From assembly GCF_009834565.1 (NCBI RefSeq), contig NZ_CP019428.1, positions 4,526,001-4,590,000 on the forward strand: DNA of 64,000 bases, given 5' to 3'. Made by a program: the position numbers and the translations under genes. The stretch is from Pseudomonas sp. R76 (GTDB taxonomy: Bacteria; Pseudomonadota; Gammaproteobacteria; Pseudomonadales; Pseudomonadaceae). The notes under the pieces were generated by a model. The model was given only the letters and a program-made list of their open reading frames with translations. It was not told where the DNA came from and ran no database searches. Shown in pieces: positions 55,395-64,000 of the stretch. Positions within the stretch are counted from its first letter, which is position 1, and each line of letters opens with the position of its first letter.

Positions 55395-57410
55395 TCAAAC
55401 AGCCAACAACCGCTCCCGCAGCTTGCCGATCTCATCGCGCGTCTGCGCCGCGGCCTCAAACTCAAGGTCCCGCGCCAGTTGGTACATCTTCTCTTCCAAC
55501 TGCCGGATTCGCTTGGTGATCTCACTCGGCGAGCGCAATTCGTTCTCGTACTTGGCACTTTCTTCGGCGGCCTTGGCCATGCCCTTGCGCTTCTTGCTGC
55601 GCGAGCCCGGCACGGTGGCGCCTTCCATGATGTCGGCGACGTCCTTGAACACGCCTTTGGGGATGATGCCGTTCTCGAGGTTGAAGGCGATCTGTTTGTC
55701 ACGCCGGCGCTCGGTCTCGCCAATCGCCCGCTCCATGGAGCCGGTGATGCGGTCCGCGTAGAGAATCGCGCAGCCATTGAGGTTACGCGCCGCGCGGCCG
55801 ATGGTCTGGATCAGCGAGCGCTCGGAGCGCAGGAAGCCCTCCTTGTCCGCATCCAGGATCGCCACCAGCGACACTTCCGGCATGTCCAGGCCTTCGCGCA
55901 ACAGGTTAATGCCCACCAGCACGTCAAAGGTGCCCAGGCGCAGGTCGCGGATAATCTCGACGCGTTCCACCGTGTCGATGTCCGAGTGCAAATAGCGCAC
56001 ACGCACGCCATGGTCGGCCAGGTAATCGGTCAAGTCCTCGGACATGCGCTTGGTCAGCGTGGTGACCAGCACCCGCTCTTCCAGGGCCACGCGCTTGGTG
56101 ATTTCCGAGAGCAAGTCATCGACCTGGGTCAGCGCCGGGCGGATTTCGATTTGCGGGTCCACAAGACCGGTCGGGCGCACCAGTTGCTCGATCACGCGGC
56201 CAGCATGCTCGGCTTCGTAGTTACCCGGTGTGGCCGAGACGAAGATCGTCTGCGGGCTGATGCTCTCGAACTCGTCGAAGCGCATCGGCCGGTTATCCAG
56301 CGCCGATGGCAAACGGAAGCCGTATTCCACCAGGGTTTCCTTACGCGAGCGGTCACCTTTGTACATCGCGCCCACCTGCGGCACGCTGACATGGGATTCG
56401 TCGATCACCAGCAAGGCGTCATCCGGCAGGTAATCGAACAAGGTGGGCGGCGCCTGCCCGGATTCGCGACCCGAGAGGTAGCGCGAGTAGTTTTCGATGC
56501 CGTTGCAGTAGCCCAGCTCCAGGATCATCTCCAGGTCGAAACGGGTGCGCTGCTCCAGGCGCTGGGCTTCCACCAGCTTGTTGTTGGCGCGCAGGTAGTC
56601 CAGGCGCTCGACCAACTCGGCCTTGATGCCCTCGATGGCGCCCATCAGCGTTTCGCGCGGGGTCACGTAGTGGCTTTTCGGGTAGAAGGTGAAGCGCGGC
56701 AGCTTGCGAATCACTTCGCCGGTCAACGGGTCGAAGGCCGACAGGCTCTCGACTTCGTCGTCGAACAGCTCAATGCGGATGGCTTCGAGGTCGGATTCGG
56801 CCGGGTAGATGTCGATCACATCACCGCGCACACGGAAGGTGGCGCGGGCAAAGTCCATGTCATTGCGGGTGTACTGCAAGCTCGTCAGGCGACGCAGCAG
56901 CTCGCGCTGGTCGAGCTTGTCGCCGCGATCAACGTGCAGCACCATCTTCAAATAGGTTTCCGGGCTGCCCAGGCCGTAGATGCACGACACCGTGGTGACG
57001 ATAATCGCGTCCTTGCGCTCCAGCAGCGCCTTGGTCGCCGACAGCCGCATCTGCTCGATGTGGTCGTTGATCGACGCATCCTTCTCGATAAAGGTGTCGG
57101 ACGACGGCACGTAGGCTTCGGGCTGGTAGTAGTCGTAGTAGGAAACGAAGTACTCCACCGCGTTGTTCGGGAAGAACGCCTTGAACTCGCCGTACAACTG
57201 CGCGGCCAGGGTTTTGTTCGGCGCCAGCACCAACGTCGGGCGGTTGGTCTGCGCAATCACGTTGGCGATGCTGAAGGTCTTGCCTGAACCGGTCACCCCG
57301 AGCAGCGTCTGGTGCGCCAGGCCGGCCTCGATGCCTTCAACCATCAGGCGAATGGCTTCGGGTTGGTCGCCGGCGGGTTCAAAACGGGTGACGAGCTGGA
57401 AATCCGACAT
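55395..57410 (-). CDS. uvrB: excinuclease ABC subunit B
   Basis: The 671-aa DNA-damage-recognition helicase-like subunit has Walker A GVTGSGKT (about 39–46), the beta-hairpin region [21 protein letters not shown], Walker B LLVIDESH, helicase motifs [16 protein letters not shown] and a C-terminal UVR motif ([24 protein letters not shown]). The start [16 protein letters not shown] is normal for the family. The gene is divergent from the aromatic aminotransferase. Confidence 0.97.
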   Translation of the reverse strand: MSDFQLVTRFEPAGDQPEAIRLMVEGIEAGLAHQTLLGVTGSGKTFSIANVIAQTNRPTLVLAPNKTLAAQLYGEFKAFFPNNAVEYFVSYYDYYQPEAYVPSSDTFIEKDASINDHIEQMRLSATKALLERKDAIIVTTVSCIYGLGSPETYLKMVLHVDRGDKLDQRELLRRLTSLQYTRNDMDFARATFRVRGDVIDIYPAESDLEAIRIELFDDEVESLSAFDPLTGEVIRKLPRFTFYPKSHYVTPRETLMGAIEGIKAELVERLDYLRANNKLVEAQRLEQRTRFDLEMILELGYCNGIENYSRYLSGRESGQAPPTLFDYLPDDALLVIDESHVSVPQVGAMYKGDRSRKETLVEYGFRLPSALDNRPMRFDEFESISPQTIFVSATPGNYEAEHAGRVIEQLVRPTGLVDPQIEIRPALTQVDDLLSEITKRVALEERVLVTTLTKRMSEDLTDYLADHGVRVRYLHSDIDTVERVEIIRDLRLGTFDVLVGINLLREGLDMPEVSLVAILDADKEGFLRSERSLIQTIGRAARNLNGCAILYADRITGSMERAIGETERRRDKQIAFNLENGIIPKGVFKDVADIMEGATVPGSRSKKRKGMAKAAEESAKYENELRSPSEITKRIRQLEEKMYQLARDLEFEAAAQTRDEIGKLRERLLAV

Positions 57411-57754
57411 AACGTACCTCTTTCAGTCACCCCGGGCCTACAGCCGCCAAGGACGAAAATAGCTCAGCAACCCACGAATAATCATCGCAGGTTGCAGGAA
57501 AAAACCATGATAGCTGTAGAAGTGGTGGCGAATGTGACGGGTTTCAAGGCAATCGTCCTACCTGCCGTCGCTGACTCATGTTGCAATAAGACTAACGGTC
57601 GGCAAATAAACCGAAAAACTTGGCCGAAAAGCCGTTTCGGCTGTCGCCCTGCGCGTGGATGGTCTCTATACTAACTCCCCGTTTGTGCACCGCTCTAGTG
57701 CATTCGGCTGGAGCGCGACACGTCCCTCCCTTCCCCCATAGAGCTGCCGCAAAA
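57411..57754. promoter_or_regulatory. uvrB / aminotransferase divergent intergenic region
   Basis: These 344 bases hold no convincing gene. A TATACT at 57667–57672 could be the -10 of the aminotransferase promoter, but no good -35 is seen at the usual spacing. No LexA box of the CTG-N10-CAG type was recognised near uvrB by eye. Confidence 0.35.
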
Positions 57755-58951
57755 ATGAGCCTGTTCTCCGCTGTCGAAATGGCACCACGCGATCCAATCC
57801 TGGGCCTCAACGAAGCATTCAACGCCGACACACGAACCACCAAGGTCAACCTTGGCGTGGGCGTTTACTGCAACGAGGAGGGGAAGATTCCACTCTTGCG
57901 TGCCGTTGCCGAAGCGGAAGCCATTCGCGTGGCGCAACACGCCGCCCGTGGCTACTTGCCGATTGACGGCATCGTCGCCTACGACCAGGCCGTGCAAAAG
58001 CTGCTGTTCGGTGCTGACTCGCCACTGCTGAGCGCCGGCCGTGTGATCACCGCACAAGCCGTCGGCGGCACCGGCGCGCTGAAAATCGGCGCTGACTTCC
58101 TCAAGCAACTGCTGCCCAATGCCGTGGTTGCGATCAGCGACCCAAGCTGGGAAAACCACCAGGCACTGTTCGAAAAAGCCGGTTTCCCGGTGCAGACCTA
58201 CCGCTACTACGACGCCGCCACCCATGACGTGAACCGCGCCGGCCTGCTTGAAGACCTCAACGCCCTGCCGCCACAGTCCATCGTGGTGTTGCACGCCTGC
58301 TGCCACAACCCGACCGGCGTCGACCTGAGCCCGGCCGACTGGCAACAAGTGCTGGACGTGGTCAAGGCCAAGAACCTGGTGCCGTTCCTCGACATGGCCT
58401 ACCAGGGCTTTGGCGACGGCATCCACGAAGACGCCGCTGCCGTGCGCCTGTTCGCTGAATCCGGCTTGACCTTCTTTGTCTCCAGCTCGTTCTCCAAATC
58501 GTTCTCGCTGTACGGCGAACGCGTAGGCGCGCTGTCGATCGTCAGCGAGTCCAAGGAAGAAAGCGCGCGCATCCTGTCCCAGGTCAAGCGCGTGATCCGC
58601 ACCAACTACTCCAACCCGCCGACCCACGGCGCGGCGATTGTGGCGGCGGTGCTGAACAACCCTGAGCTGCGTGCCCAGTGGGAAGCGGAACTGGCTGAAA
58701 TGCGCTTGCGCATCCGTGGCATGCGTGAGCAGATGGTCGCCGAACTGGCCAAGGCTGCGCCAGGCCACGACTTCAGCTTCGTCGGTCGCCAGCGCGGGAT
58801 GTTCTCCTACTCCGGCCTGACCGTTGAGCAAGTCACCCGTTTGCGCACCGAGTTTGGTATCTACGCGCTCGACACCGGCCGCATCTGTGTGGCCGCACTG
58901 AACCAGTCGAACATTGGCGCGGTAACAAAGGCGATTGTTCAGGTTCTATAA
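57755..58951 (+). CDS. tyrB: aromatic amino acid aminotransferase
   Basis: The 398-aa class I PLP aminotransferase has the aspartate/tyrosine aminotransferase pattern: MSLFSAVEMAPRDPILGLNEAF, HACCHNPTGVDLSP, FLDMAYQGFGDG, cofactor Lys in SSSFSKSFSLYGERVG and a C-terminal Arg in DTGRICVAALN. It catalyses the last step of Tyr/Phe synthesis and possibly Asp transamination. The start at 57755 is set by family length. A strong terminator follows. Confidence 0.9.
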   Translation: MSLFSAVEMAPRDPILGLNEAFNADTRTTKVNLGVGVYCNEEGKIPLLRAVAEAEAIRVAQHAARGYLPIDGIVAYDQAVQKLLFGADSPLLSAGRVITAQAVGGTGALKIGADFLKQLLPNAVVAISDPSWENHQALFEKAGFPVQTYRYYDAATHDVNRAGLLEDLNALPPQSIVVLHACCHNPTGVDLSPADWQQVLDVVKAKNLVPFLDMAYQGFGDGIHEDAAAVRLFAESGLTFFVSSSFSKSFSLYGERVGALSIVSESKEESARILSQVKRVIRTNYSNPPTHGAAIVAAVLNNPELRAQWEAELAEMRLRIRGMREQMVAELAKAAPGHDFSFVGRQRGMFSYSGLTVEQVTRLRTEFGIYALDTGRICVAALNQSNIGAVTKAIVQVL

Positions 58952-58971
58952 ACCTGCCAGCGTCATGCGAA

Positions 58972-58997
58972 GGGGAAGCCGGTGGCTTCCCCTTTTT
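58972..58997 (+). terminator. aminotransferase terminator
   Basis: GGGGAAGCC-GGT-GGCTTCCCC followed by TTTTT. Confidence 0.9.
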
Positions 58998-59050
58998 ATT
59001 GGCGAACACACTAGACTGAACCCCGACTGCCCCTTTGCTGTGAGAGCCCT

Positions 59051-59260
59051 ATGAGAAACGACGACCTGGACCTGCGCGCCGACCGCGACGAACTGCACGA
59101 CTTCACCCCGCGCGCCCCGCAAGCCAAGCGCCAGAAAAGCCTGGTGCTGCAAGTGGCGCTGGGTGTGTTCCTGGGTGGCCTGGCGCTGTGGCTGGTGCAA
59201 CTGGGCGCAACGGCGATTATGGCCAAATTGGCCATGGGCACCTTCCAGTTTGGCGGCTGA
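59051..59260 (+). CDS. small single-helix membrane protein
   Basis: The 69-aa product starts MRNDDLDLRADRDELHDF, then has a basic KRQK and one hydrophobic helix (about 31–56; LVLQVALGVFLGGLALWLVQLGA). The charged N-terminus and single helix are like conserved Pseudomonas small proteins of unknown function. It faces the LysR gene tail-to-tail. Confidence 0.65.
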   Translation: MRNDDLDLRADRDELHDFTPRAPQAKRQKSLVLQVALGVFLGGLALWLVQLGATAIMAKLAMGTFQFGG

Positions 59261-59273
59261 TGAAGCTCCCGCA

Positions 59274-60152
59274 TTAAATCTGAGTGGCTACCAGACCGCG
59301 CTCTTCCAGCAACTTCACAAAACTGTTCAAACTCTGGGACACCGTGCCCCGACGCCAGATCAGCCAGGTATTGAGGATACGGAACGAGTCGGTCAACGGC
59401 CACACACTCACCGCCGTAAACCCCGGCATGCTTTCCAGCATGCTGCGCGGCATCAGTGCCAGGCCGGCCCCGGCGCTGACGCAGGCGAGCATGCCGTGGT
59501 AGGACTCCATCTCGAAGATCTTGCCCGGCACCGCACCATCCTGTGAAAACCAGCGCTCAAAGTGATGGCGATACGAGCAATTCGAGCGAAAGGTGTAGAT
59601 GCTCTCCCCCGCCACATCCTGCCCGCGCGTGATCGGTGCGTGGTGCAGCGGCGCGATCACCACCATCTCCTCCTCAAACACTGCCACCCCTTCCAGCGTG
59701 GCATGCAACACCGGCCCATCGACAAACGCCGCCGCCAGGCGCCCCGACAACACGCCCTCGATCATCGTGCCCGACGGCCCGGTGCTCAGGTCCAGCTCGA
59801 CCTTGGTGTGTTTCTGGTTATACGCCGCCAGTAAAGCTGGAATGCGCACCGCCGCTGTGCTCTCCAGCGAACCCAGCGCAAACGCGCCCTGGGGCTCCTC
59901 TCCGGCCACCGTTGCGCGGGCTTCTTGCACCAAGTCGAGAATACGCCGCGCATAACCGAGGAAATTCCACCCGGCCGGCGACAGCCGCAGGCGGCTCTTC
60001 TCGCGGATAAACAGCTCCACGCCCAAGTCCTGCTCGAGTTGCTTGATACGCGTGGTCAGGTTCGACGGCACGCGATGAATCAACTGCGCGGCGGCGCTGA
60101 TGCTGCCTTGCTCGGCAACGGCCTTGAAGATTTCCAACTGCACCAGGTCCAA
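59274..60152 (-). CDS. ptrR: LysR-family regulator (PtrR-like)
   Basis: The 292-aa product begins [20 protein letters not shown] with the LysR HTH ([14 protein letters not shown]) and a C-terminal effector domain. The start is a TTG at 60152, five bases after GGAG; the frame extends upstream through a repeat element, which is not protein-like. It is divergent from a Sad-type dehydrogenase, the same pairing as E. coli ptrR(yneJ)–sad. Control of putrescine/succinate-semialdehyde use is inferred from that synteny. Confidence 0.8.
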   Translation of the reverse strand: MDLVQLEIFKAVAEQGSISAAAQLIHRVPSNLTTRIKQLEQDLGVELFIREKSRLRLSPAGWNFLGYARRILDLVQEARATVAGEEPQGAFALGSLESTAAVRIPALLAAYNQKHTKVELDLSTGPSGTMIEGVLSGRLAAAFVDGPVLHATLEGVAVFEEEMVVIAPLHHAPITRGQDVAGESIYTFRSNCSYRHHFERWFSQDGAVPGKIFEMESYHGMLACVSAGAGLALMPRSMLESMPGFTAVSVWPLTDSFRILNTWLIWRRGTVSQSLNSFVKLLEERGLVATQI

Positions 60153-60167
60153 ATCATTCTCCACTGT

Positions 60168-60284
60168 GATCGTTCCCACGCTCTGCGTGGGAAAGCATCT
60201 TGTGACGCTCTGCGTCACAGCCTTGCGCCACATCAGGCGCAGAGCGCCATGGGCGGCATTCCCACGCAAAGCGTGGGAACGATC
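60168..60284. repeat. inverted repeat element (GATCGTTCCCACGC type)
   Basis: The outer arms GATCGTTCCCACGCTCTGCGTGGGAA and GTGGGAACGATC enclose inner hairpins (GTGACGCTCTGCGTCAC). Same family as 35972–36079. It sits between the divergent ptrR-like and sad genes, inside their shared promoter region. Confidence 0.85.
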
Positions 60285-60395
60285 TCACACTAATCATTCT
60301 CCATTTGAGAATGTATTGCTTAATATTATTCAGTTTCCAGAAAAGATACAGCCCCGTAGGCTGAACCCATTCCACTCATTCAGCCGGACGGTGCC

Positions 60396-61787
60396 ATGAA
60401 CGCTATTTCTCACCAGACCCACGCCCTGTCGATCAACCCCGCCAGCGGCGAAACGGTTGCCAGCTACCCCTACGAAACCGAGGCGCAACTGGACGCGGCC
60501 CTGAACCGCGCCACCGCAGCCTTCCGCACCTGGCGCCGCCAGCCGGTCAGCCAGCGTGCCGAATGGCTGCTGGCCCTGGCCGGTGCCCTGCGTGACCAAG
60601 CCGAAGACATGGCGCAGATGATTACCCTGGAAATGGGCAAGCCCATCGCCCAGGCCCGTGCCGAAATCGAAAAATGCGCGCAACTCAGCGAATGGTATGC
60701 CGCCCAAGGCCCGGCCATGCTCGCCCCGGAACCGACGCTGGTGGACAACGGCAGCGCCCAGATCGAATACCGCCCGCTGGGCCCGATCTTTGCGGTCATG
60801 CCGTGGAATTTCCCGGTGTGGCAAGTGCTGCGCGGTGCCGTGCCGACCTTGCTGGCCGGTAACACCTACGTGCTCAAACATGCCCCTAACGTGATGGGCA
60901 GCGCCTACCTGATCCAGCAAGCGTTCCACAAAGCCGGTTTCGCCGACGGCATTTTTGAAGTGGTCAACGTCACCAACGACGGTGTCTCCAAGGCCATCGC
61001 CGACCCACGCATCGCCGCCGTGACGCTGACCGGCAGCGTGCGCGCCGGCATCGCCATCGGCTCCCAGGCCGGTGCCGCGCTGAAGAAATGCGTACTGGAA
61101 CTGGGCGGTTCCGACCCGTTTATCGTGCTCAACGACGCTGACCTCGACGCTGCCGTGCAAGCCGCCGTGATCGGGCGTTTCCAGAACAGCGGGCAAGTCT
61201 GCGCCGCCGCCAAGCGCCTGATCATCGAAGAAGGCGTGGTGGAAGCCTTCACCGCTAAATTCCTTGAAGCCAGCCGCGCATTGGTGATGGGCGACCCGAC
61301 CTCGACCAGCACCTACGTCGGCCCGATGGCCCGCTTCGACCTGCGCGACGAGCTGCACGGCCAGGTCCAGGCCACGTTGGAAGAAGGCGCAACCCTGCTG
61401 CTGGGGGGCAATAAAGTACCTGGCGTCGGCAACTACTATGAGCCGACCGTGCTGGCCAACGTCACCGACCAGATGACCTCGTTCAAACAGGAACTGTTCG
61501 GCCCCGTTGCCTCGATCATCACCGCCCGCGACGCAGACCACGCCGTGGCCCTGGCTAACGACAGCGAGTTCGGCCTGACCGCCAGCATCTTCACCACCGA
61601 CGCGGCCAAGGCACGGGAGATTGCCAACAGGCTGGAAACCGGCGGGATCTTCGTCAACGCCTTCAGCGTGTCCGACCCTCGGGTGGCGTTTGGCGGTGTG
61701 AAAAAGAGTGGGTTCGGGCGGGAGCTGTCGCACTTTGGTGTGCGGGAATTCTGCAACGCGCAGACGGTGTGGCTGGATCGCAAGTAA
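60396..61787 (+). CDS. sad: NAD(P)-dependent succinate-semialdehyde dehydrogenase (Sad-like)
   Basis: The 463-aa ALDH-family enzyme has the catalytic Glu in LELGGSDPFIVL, catalytic Cys in QNSGQVCAAAKRL, the MPWNFPVWQVLR cofactor region and a C-terminal FGGVKKSGFGRELSHFG. It is most like E. coli Sad (YneI), which oxidises succinate semialdehyde from GABA or putrescine. Paired with the divergent LysR gene and preceded by a repeat element. Confidence 0.88.
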   Translation: MNAISHQTHALSINPASGETVASYPYETEAQLDAALNRATAAFRTWRRQPVSQRAEWLLALAGALRDQAEDMAQMITLEMGKPIAQARAEIEKCAQLSEWYAAQGPAMLAPEPTLVDNGSAQIEYRPLGPIFAVMPWNFPVWQVLRGAVPTLLAGNTYVLKHAPNVMGSAYLIQQAFHKAGFADGIFEVVNVTNDGVSKAIADPRIAAVTLTGSVRAGIAIGSQAGAALKKCVLELGGSDPFIVLNDADLDAAVQAAVIGRFQNSGQVCAAAKRLIIEEGVVEAFTAKFLEASRALVMGDPTSTSTYVGPMARFDLRDELHGQVQATLEEGATLLLGGNKVPGVGNYYEPTVLANVTDQMTSFKQELFGPVASIITARDADHAVALANDSEFGLTASIFTTDAAKAREIANRLETGGIFVNAFSVSDPRVAFGGVKKSGFGRELSHFGVREFCNAQTVWLDRK

Positions 61788-61804
61788 ACAGGCAGCCAGC
61801 CCCT

Positions 61805-61821
61805 GTGGGAGCTGGCTTGCT
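61805..61821. repeat. single REP half-element
   Basis: GTGGGAGCTGGCTTGCT without an inverted partner, after the sad gene. Confidence 0.5.
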
Positions 61822-61837
61822 GTGCCCGTCCGACAGG

Positions 61838-62848
61838 TCAGTTACACAACGGCAACGTCACCACAAACTCACTGCCCTTGCCTGCACTACTGGCCGTAAC
61901 CTTGCCGCCGTGGGCTTCAACCAACTCTCGCACCACCGTCAAGCCAATCCCCAACCCCGATCCATTGAAGCCGATGGCGTGTTCATCCTGCACATACGGG
62001 TCAAAGATCAGCGGCAGCGCCTTGGCCGAGACGCCGATGCCGTTGTCACAAATACTGATCCTCAGCTCATCCCCGGCACTGACCGACAGCACAATGCGGC
62101 CGCCCACCGGCGTGTACTTGGCGGCGTTGGCCAGCAGGTTATGCAGAATTTGCGCAAGGCGCCCGGGGTCACCACTGAGCATCAATTGGCCGTCAGGCAG
62201 GTGCGCATCGAACTGCTGCTTTTTCGCCCTCATCACCGGGCCGCACGCATCAATGGCGCTTCTGAGGATCTGCAGCATGTCGACATCACGTCGCTCGATA
62301 CGCAGCTTGCCGGTGCTGACGCGGGACACGTCCAGCAAGTCGTCCACCAACTGCGAGATATGCTGCACCTGGCCTTCGATCAGCTCACGCATGCGCGGCA
62401 GCTGGTCACTCGGCAGGCGCACCATGCGCTCGGCGATCATGCTGATTGGCGTCAAGGGGTTGCGCAGCTCATGGGCCACCATCGCCAGGATGCTTTTCTG
62501 CTGACCCAGCGCGCGCTCGGCGGTCGCCTGCAGGTCTTGCGCGCTGAGTGCGGCGATCACCAACTGCGCATTTGCCTCGCGCAGTTCCTGGTACAAACGT
62601 TGCTCTTCCAGGCGCGGCGGGCTGGCGGCGTCGGATTGCGCGAGGAGGATCGCCAGCACCAATTGCTGGTTGGCCTCGATCACCTGCTCAACGTGCTGGG
62701 TATCCACCAGGCGGCTGCTGGCATCCGTCAGTTGCTGTTGCAGCGCGGCGAGCACGGCACGCGCCTCAACGGTTTTTTGCCCAAGCAGGAACAGTTCGTG
62801 AGCGGCAGTGGTCAGCTCACTTTCGTTGTTGCCGCCGGTTTCGCTCAT
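61838..62848 (-). CDS. sensor histidine kinase (cytosolic)
   Basis: The 336-aa product has an N-terminal helical part (about 1–115; no membrane helix), a HisKA domain with MVAHELRNPLTPIS (phospho-His near 133) and a HATPase domain with LLANAAKYT (N box), ICDNGIGV and GSGLGIGLTVV. It starts ten bases after the KaiC-like gene, so they are likely one operon and may act together; the signal is unknown. Confidence 0.85.
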   Translation of the reverse strand: MSETGGNNESELTTAAHELFLLGQKTVEARAVLAALQQQLTDASSRLVDTQHVEQVIEANQQLVLAILLAQSDAASPPRLEEQRLYQELREANAQLVIAALSAQDLQATAERALGQQKSILAMVAHELRNPLTPISMIAERMVRLPSDQLPRMRELIEGQVQHISQLVDDLLDVSRVSTGKLRIERRDVDMLQILRSAIDACGPVMRAKKQQFDAHLPDGQLMLSGDPGRLAQILHNLLANAAKYTPVGGRIVLSVSAGDELRISICDNGIGVSAKALPLIFDPYVQDEHAIGFNGSGLGIGLTVVRELVEAHGGKVTASSAGKGSEFVVTLPLCN

Positions 62849-62857
62849 GAGCAGGGC

Positions 62858-64000
62858 TCACACATGTTTGTCTCCCAGCGACACCTGCTTGGTCGGTCGC
62901 CCGCCCAGCAGCCCTTCCTGTTCCGGCAACATCTCGCGAATCTGCAGGCCGTTATCGTCGATGTGGTACTGGCGCAACTGATCGGAGTGGGCACTGGCAC
63001 GCACCTTGACCACCGCCATGATGCGCAGCAAACGGCTCTCGACTTCGATGTACCGCTGCACGATGATCGCATCGGTCAAAAACGCCGTGCCGTAAGGGCT
63101 GAAACGCAAGTCGGTATAACGGTCTTCCAGCTCCGAGGTCATCAATACGCTCACGCCGGCAGACGTCAGCGCGGTGACCATGCGCGACAGCGATTCGCGA
63201 AAGTCCGCACGGAAGGTAGGCGCCAGCGCCAGTTCAAAGCCCGACAGCGAATCAATCACCACGCGAGTGGCATTCAAACGGCTGATCTCGCCGAGCAGCA
63301 ACTGCACGATTTCGTCGATGGACAAGTCCGGCGCGCGGCTGTCCACCAGCCCAACCTGACCACTCTTGATCAAATCGGCCAGCTTGGGGTTTTGTGAATG
63401 GTTGGGCCGTTGCTCGAACACCGCAATCACCCCGGTTTCACCATTGCGTGCACCTTCCGCCAGGAAAGTCGCCGCCAGGATGCTCTTGCCCGACCCCGAC
63501 GGCCCGGCCACCAGCAGCGAATAGCCGCGCGGCAGGCCGCCGCCGAGCATCTCATCGAGTGCCGGCACGCCCATTTTCAGGCGCGTGATCGGGAACGTCG
63601 ACGGCGCGTCAATGGCGCGATTGAGCGCGGCCGGCGGGAACACCTTGATTCCCGAGGTGGCAATACGGAAGGTGTGCAGCCCCGGCAACGTCGGCTGGCC
63701 GCGCATCTTCATGATTTCCATCTTGCGCACCATCGAGTTGCGCTCGACGCTTTGGCGCAGCCAGATCAGGCCATCGGCCACGGTAAAAATCGGGTTGGTG
63801 TCGGTTTCGGTGAAATATTCGCCGATCAGGAAGGTCGTCGCCTGCCAGGTGGTCATCAACATGCCCAACTGCTGGATGAACTGCGGCAGGTTGTTGTTGG
63901 GGTTGTGCTGGGTCTGGCTGGCCAGCACCACGGAGCGGAACGAGTCGACAAACACCAGCGACGGCGAATGTGCCTCGACTTCGCTGACGATGCGCCTTAA
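62858..64000 (-). CDS. KaiC-like RecA-superfamily ATPase (5' end off right edge)
   Basis: The open frame continues to the window end. The visible 380 residues contain the end of a first KaiC domain (Walker B LVFVDSFRSVV, then a full second half) and a complete second domain with Walker A VAGPSGSGKSILAA, Walker B TRVVIDSLSGFEL and the conserved TADFRESLSRM-like helix. It is a two-domain KaiC-type protein, found outside cyanobacteria next to histidine kinases and linked to signalling rather than a clock. Operon partner: the kinase downstream. Confidence 0.85.
   Translation of the reverse strand, partial: LRRIVSEVEAHSPSLVFVDSFRSVVLASQTQHNPNNNLPQFIQQLGMLMTTWQATTFLIGEYFTETDTNPIFTVADGLIWLRQSVERNSMVRKMEIMKMRGQPTLPGLHTFRIATSGIKVFPPAALNRAIDAPSTFPITRLKMGVPALDEMLGGGLPRGYSLLVAGPSGSGKSILAATFLAEGARNGETGVIAVFEQRPNHSQNPKLADLIKSGQVGLVDSRAPDLSIDEIVQLLLGEISRLNATRVVIDSLSGFELALAPTFRADFRESLSRMVTALTSAGVSVLMTSELEDRYTDLRFSPYGTAFLTDAIIVQRYIEVESRLLRIMAVVKVRASAHSDQLRQYHIDDNGLQIREMLPEQEGLLGGRPTKQVSLGDKHV

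Noticed and set aside
59274..60269. Longer start for the LysR gene at 60269
   Set aside because: The extra 39 residues are a translation of the palindromic repeat element; the TTG with GGAG at 60152 gives the normal LysR N-terminus.

Overview
The window reads as a chromosomal segment of a fluorescent Pseudomonas (P. fluorescens group). The evidence is gene content and order: leuC–leuD–(methyltransferase)–leuB–asd–usg–fimV–truA–trpF–accD–folC–SPOR/dedD–cvpA–purF–metZ, then gltX–tRNA cluster–uvrB–aromatic aminotransferase. It is supported by an RsmE-type CsrA, a DUF2790/CopRS-like locus and the GTGGGAGC-type REP elements that litter the intergenic spaces. GC content is high almost everywhere except in part of the first 7.3 kb. 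All identifications come from reading the sequence and from knowledge of protein families; no database search was run.

Layout. (1) 1–7.33 kb is accessory DNA: the 5' part of an unknown gene, a 42-codon remnant of a Sir2 deacylase, a Rad50/SbcC-like ATPase with a zinc hook, a small gene made almost wholly of 51-bp repeats next to a C-terminally membrane-anchored protein with a possible degenerate DnaQ fold, three small minus-strand genes of unknown function, and a divergent HTH regulator with a near-perfect operator palindrome. This DNA stops at a 13-bp inverted repeat where only the 3' end of endonuclease I (endA) remains. It is therefore probably a mobile island that entered endA. (2) 7.3–18.2 kb is core and variable genome: a SPOR lipoprotein, rsmE, a HAD phosphatase, a secreted hydrolase, a copper-type two-component system with its DUF2790 periplasmic protein, the pcp–DUF979–DUF969 operon, a GNAT and an MFS pump. 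(3) 18.48–20.75 kb is a decayed islet at tRNA-Val(GAC). It has a duplicated tRNA 3' end plus terminator at the far side and an integrase N-terminal remnant just inside it, and it carries a GNAT and a fasciclin protein. (4) 20.9–45.8 kb is mostly core metabolism and cell envelope (see gene order above), ending with a leuC-divergent LysR regulator and a five-sensor GGDEF–EAL protein.

(5) 45.8–49.4 kb is the most distinctive accessory block: three co-oriented genes behind a good HrpL (hrp) box, GGAACT-N15-CCACGTA. The first encodes a 545-aa protein with two different internal repeat arrays (36-aa and His-rich 24-aa units). The other two encode paralogues with a conserved GNC/GHC…H(S/A)(V/A)AVI pattern that suggests a papain-like fold. 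They look like an uncharacterised type III secretion substrate cluster. (6) 49.6–64 kb is core again: dusC, a thioesterase, a TetR–hydrolase pair with a clear operator, a duplicated tRNA-Ala/tRNA-Glu array, gltX, uvrB, an aromatic aminotransferase, a ptrR-like LysR beside a sad-type dehydrogenase, and a histidine kinase next to a KaiC-like ATPase that runs off the right edge.

The two best candidates for undescribed biology are the repeat protein/membrane-anchored protein pair (3486–4704) and the HrpL-box cluster (45830–49387).
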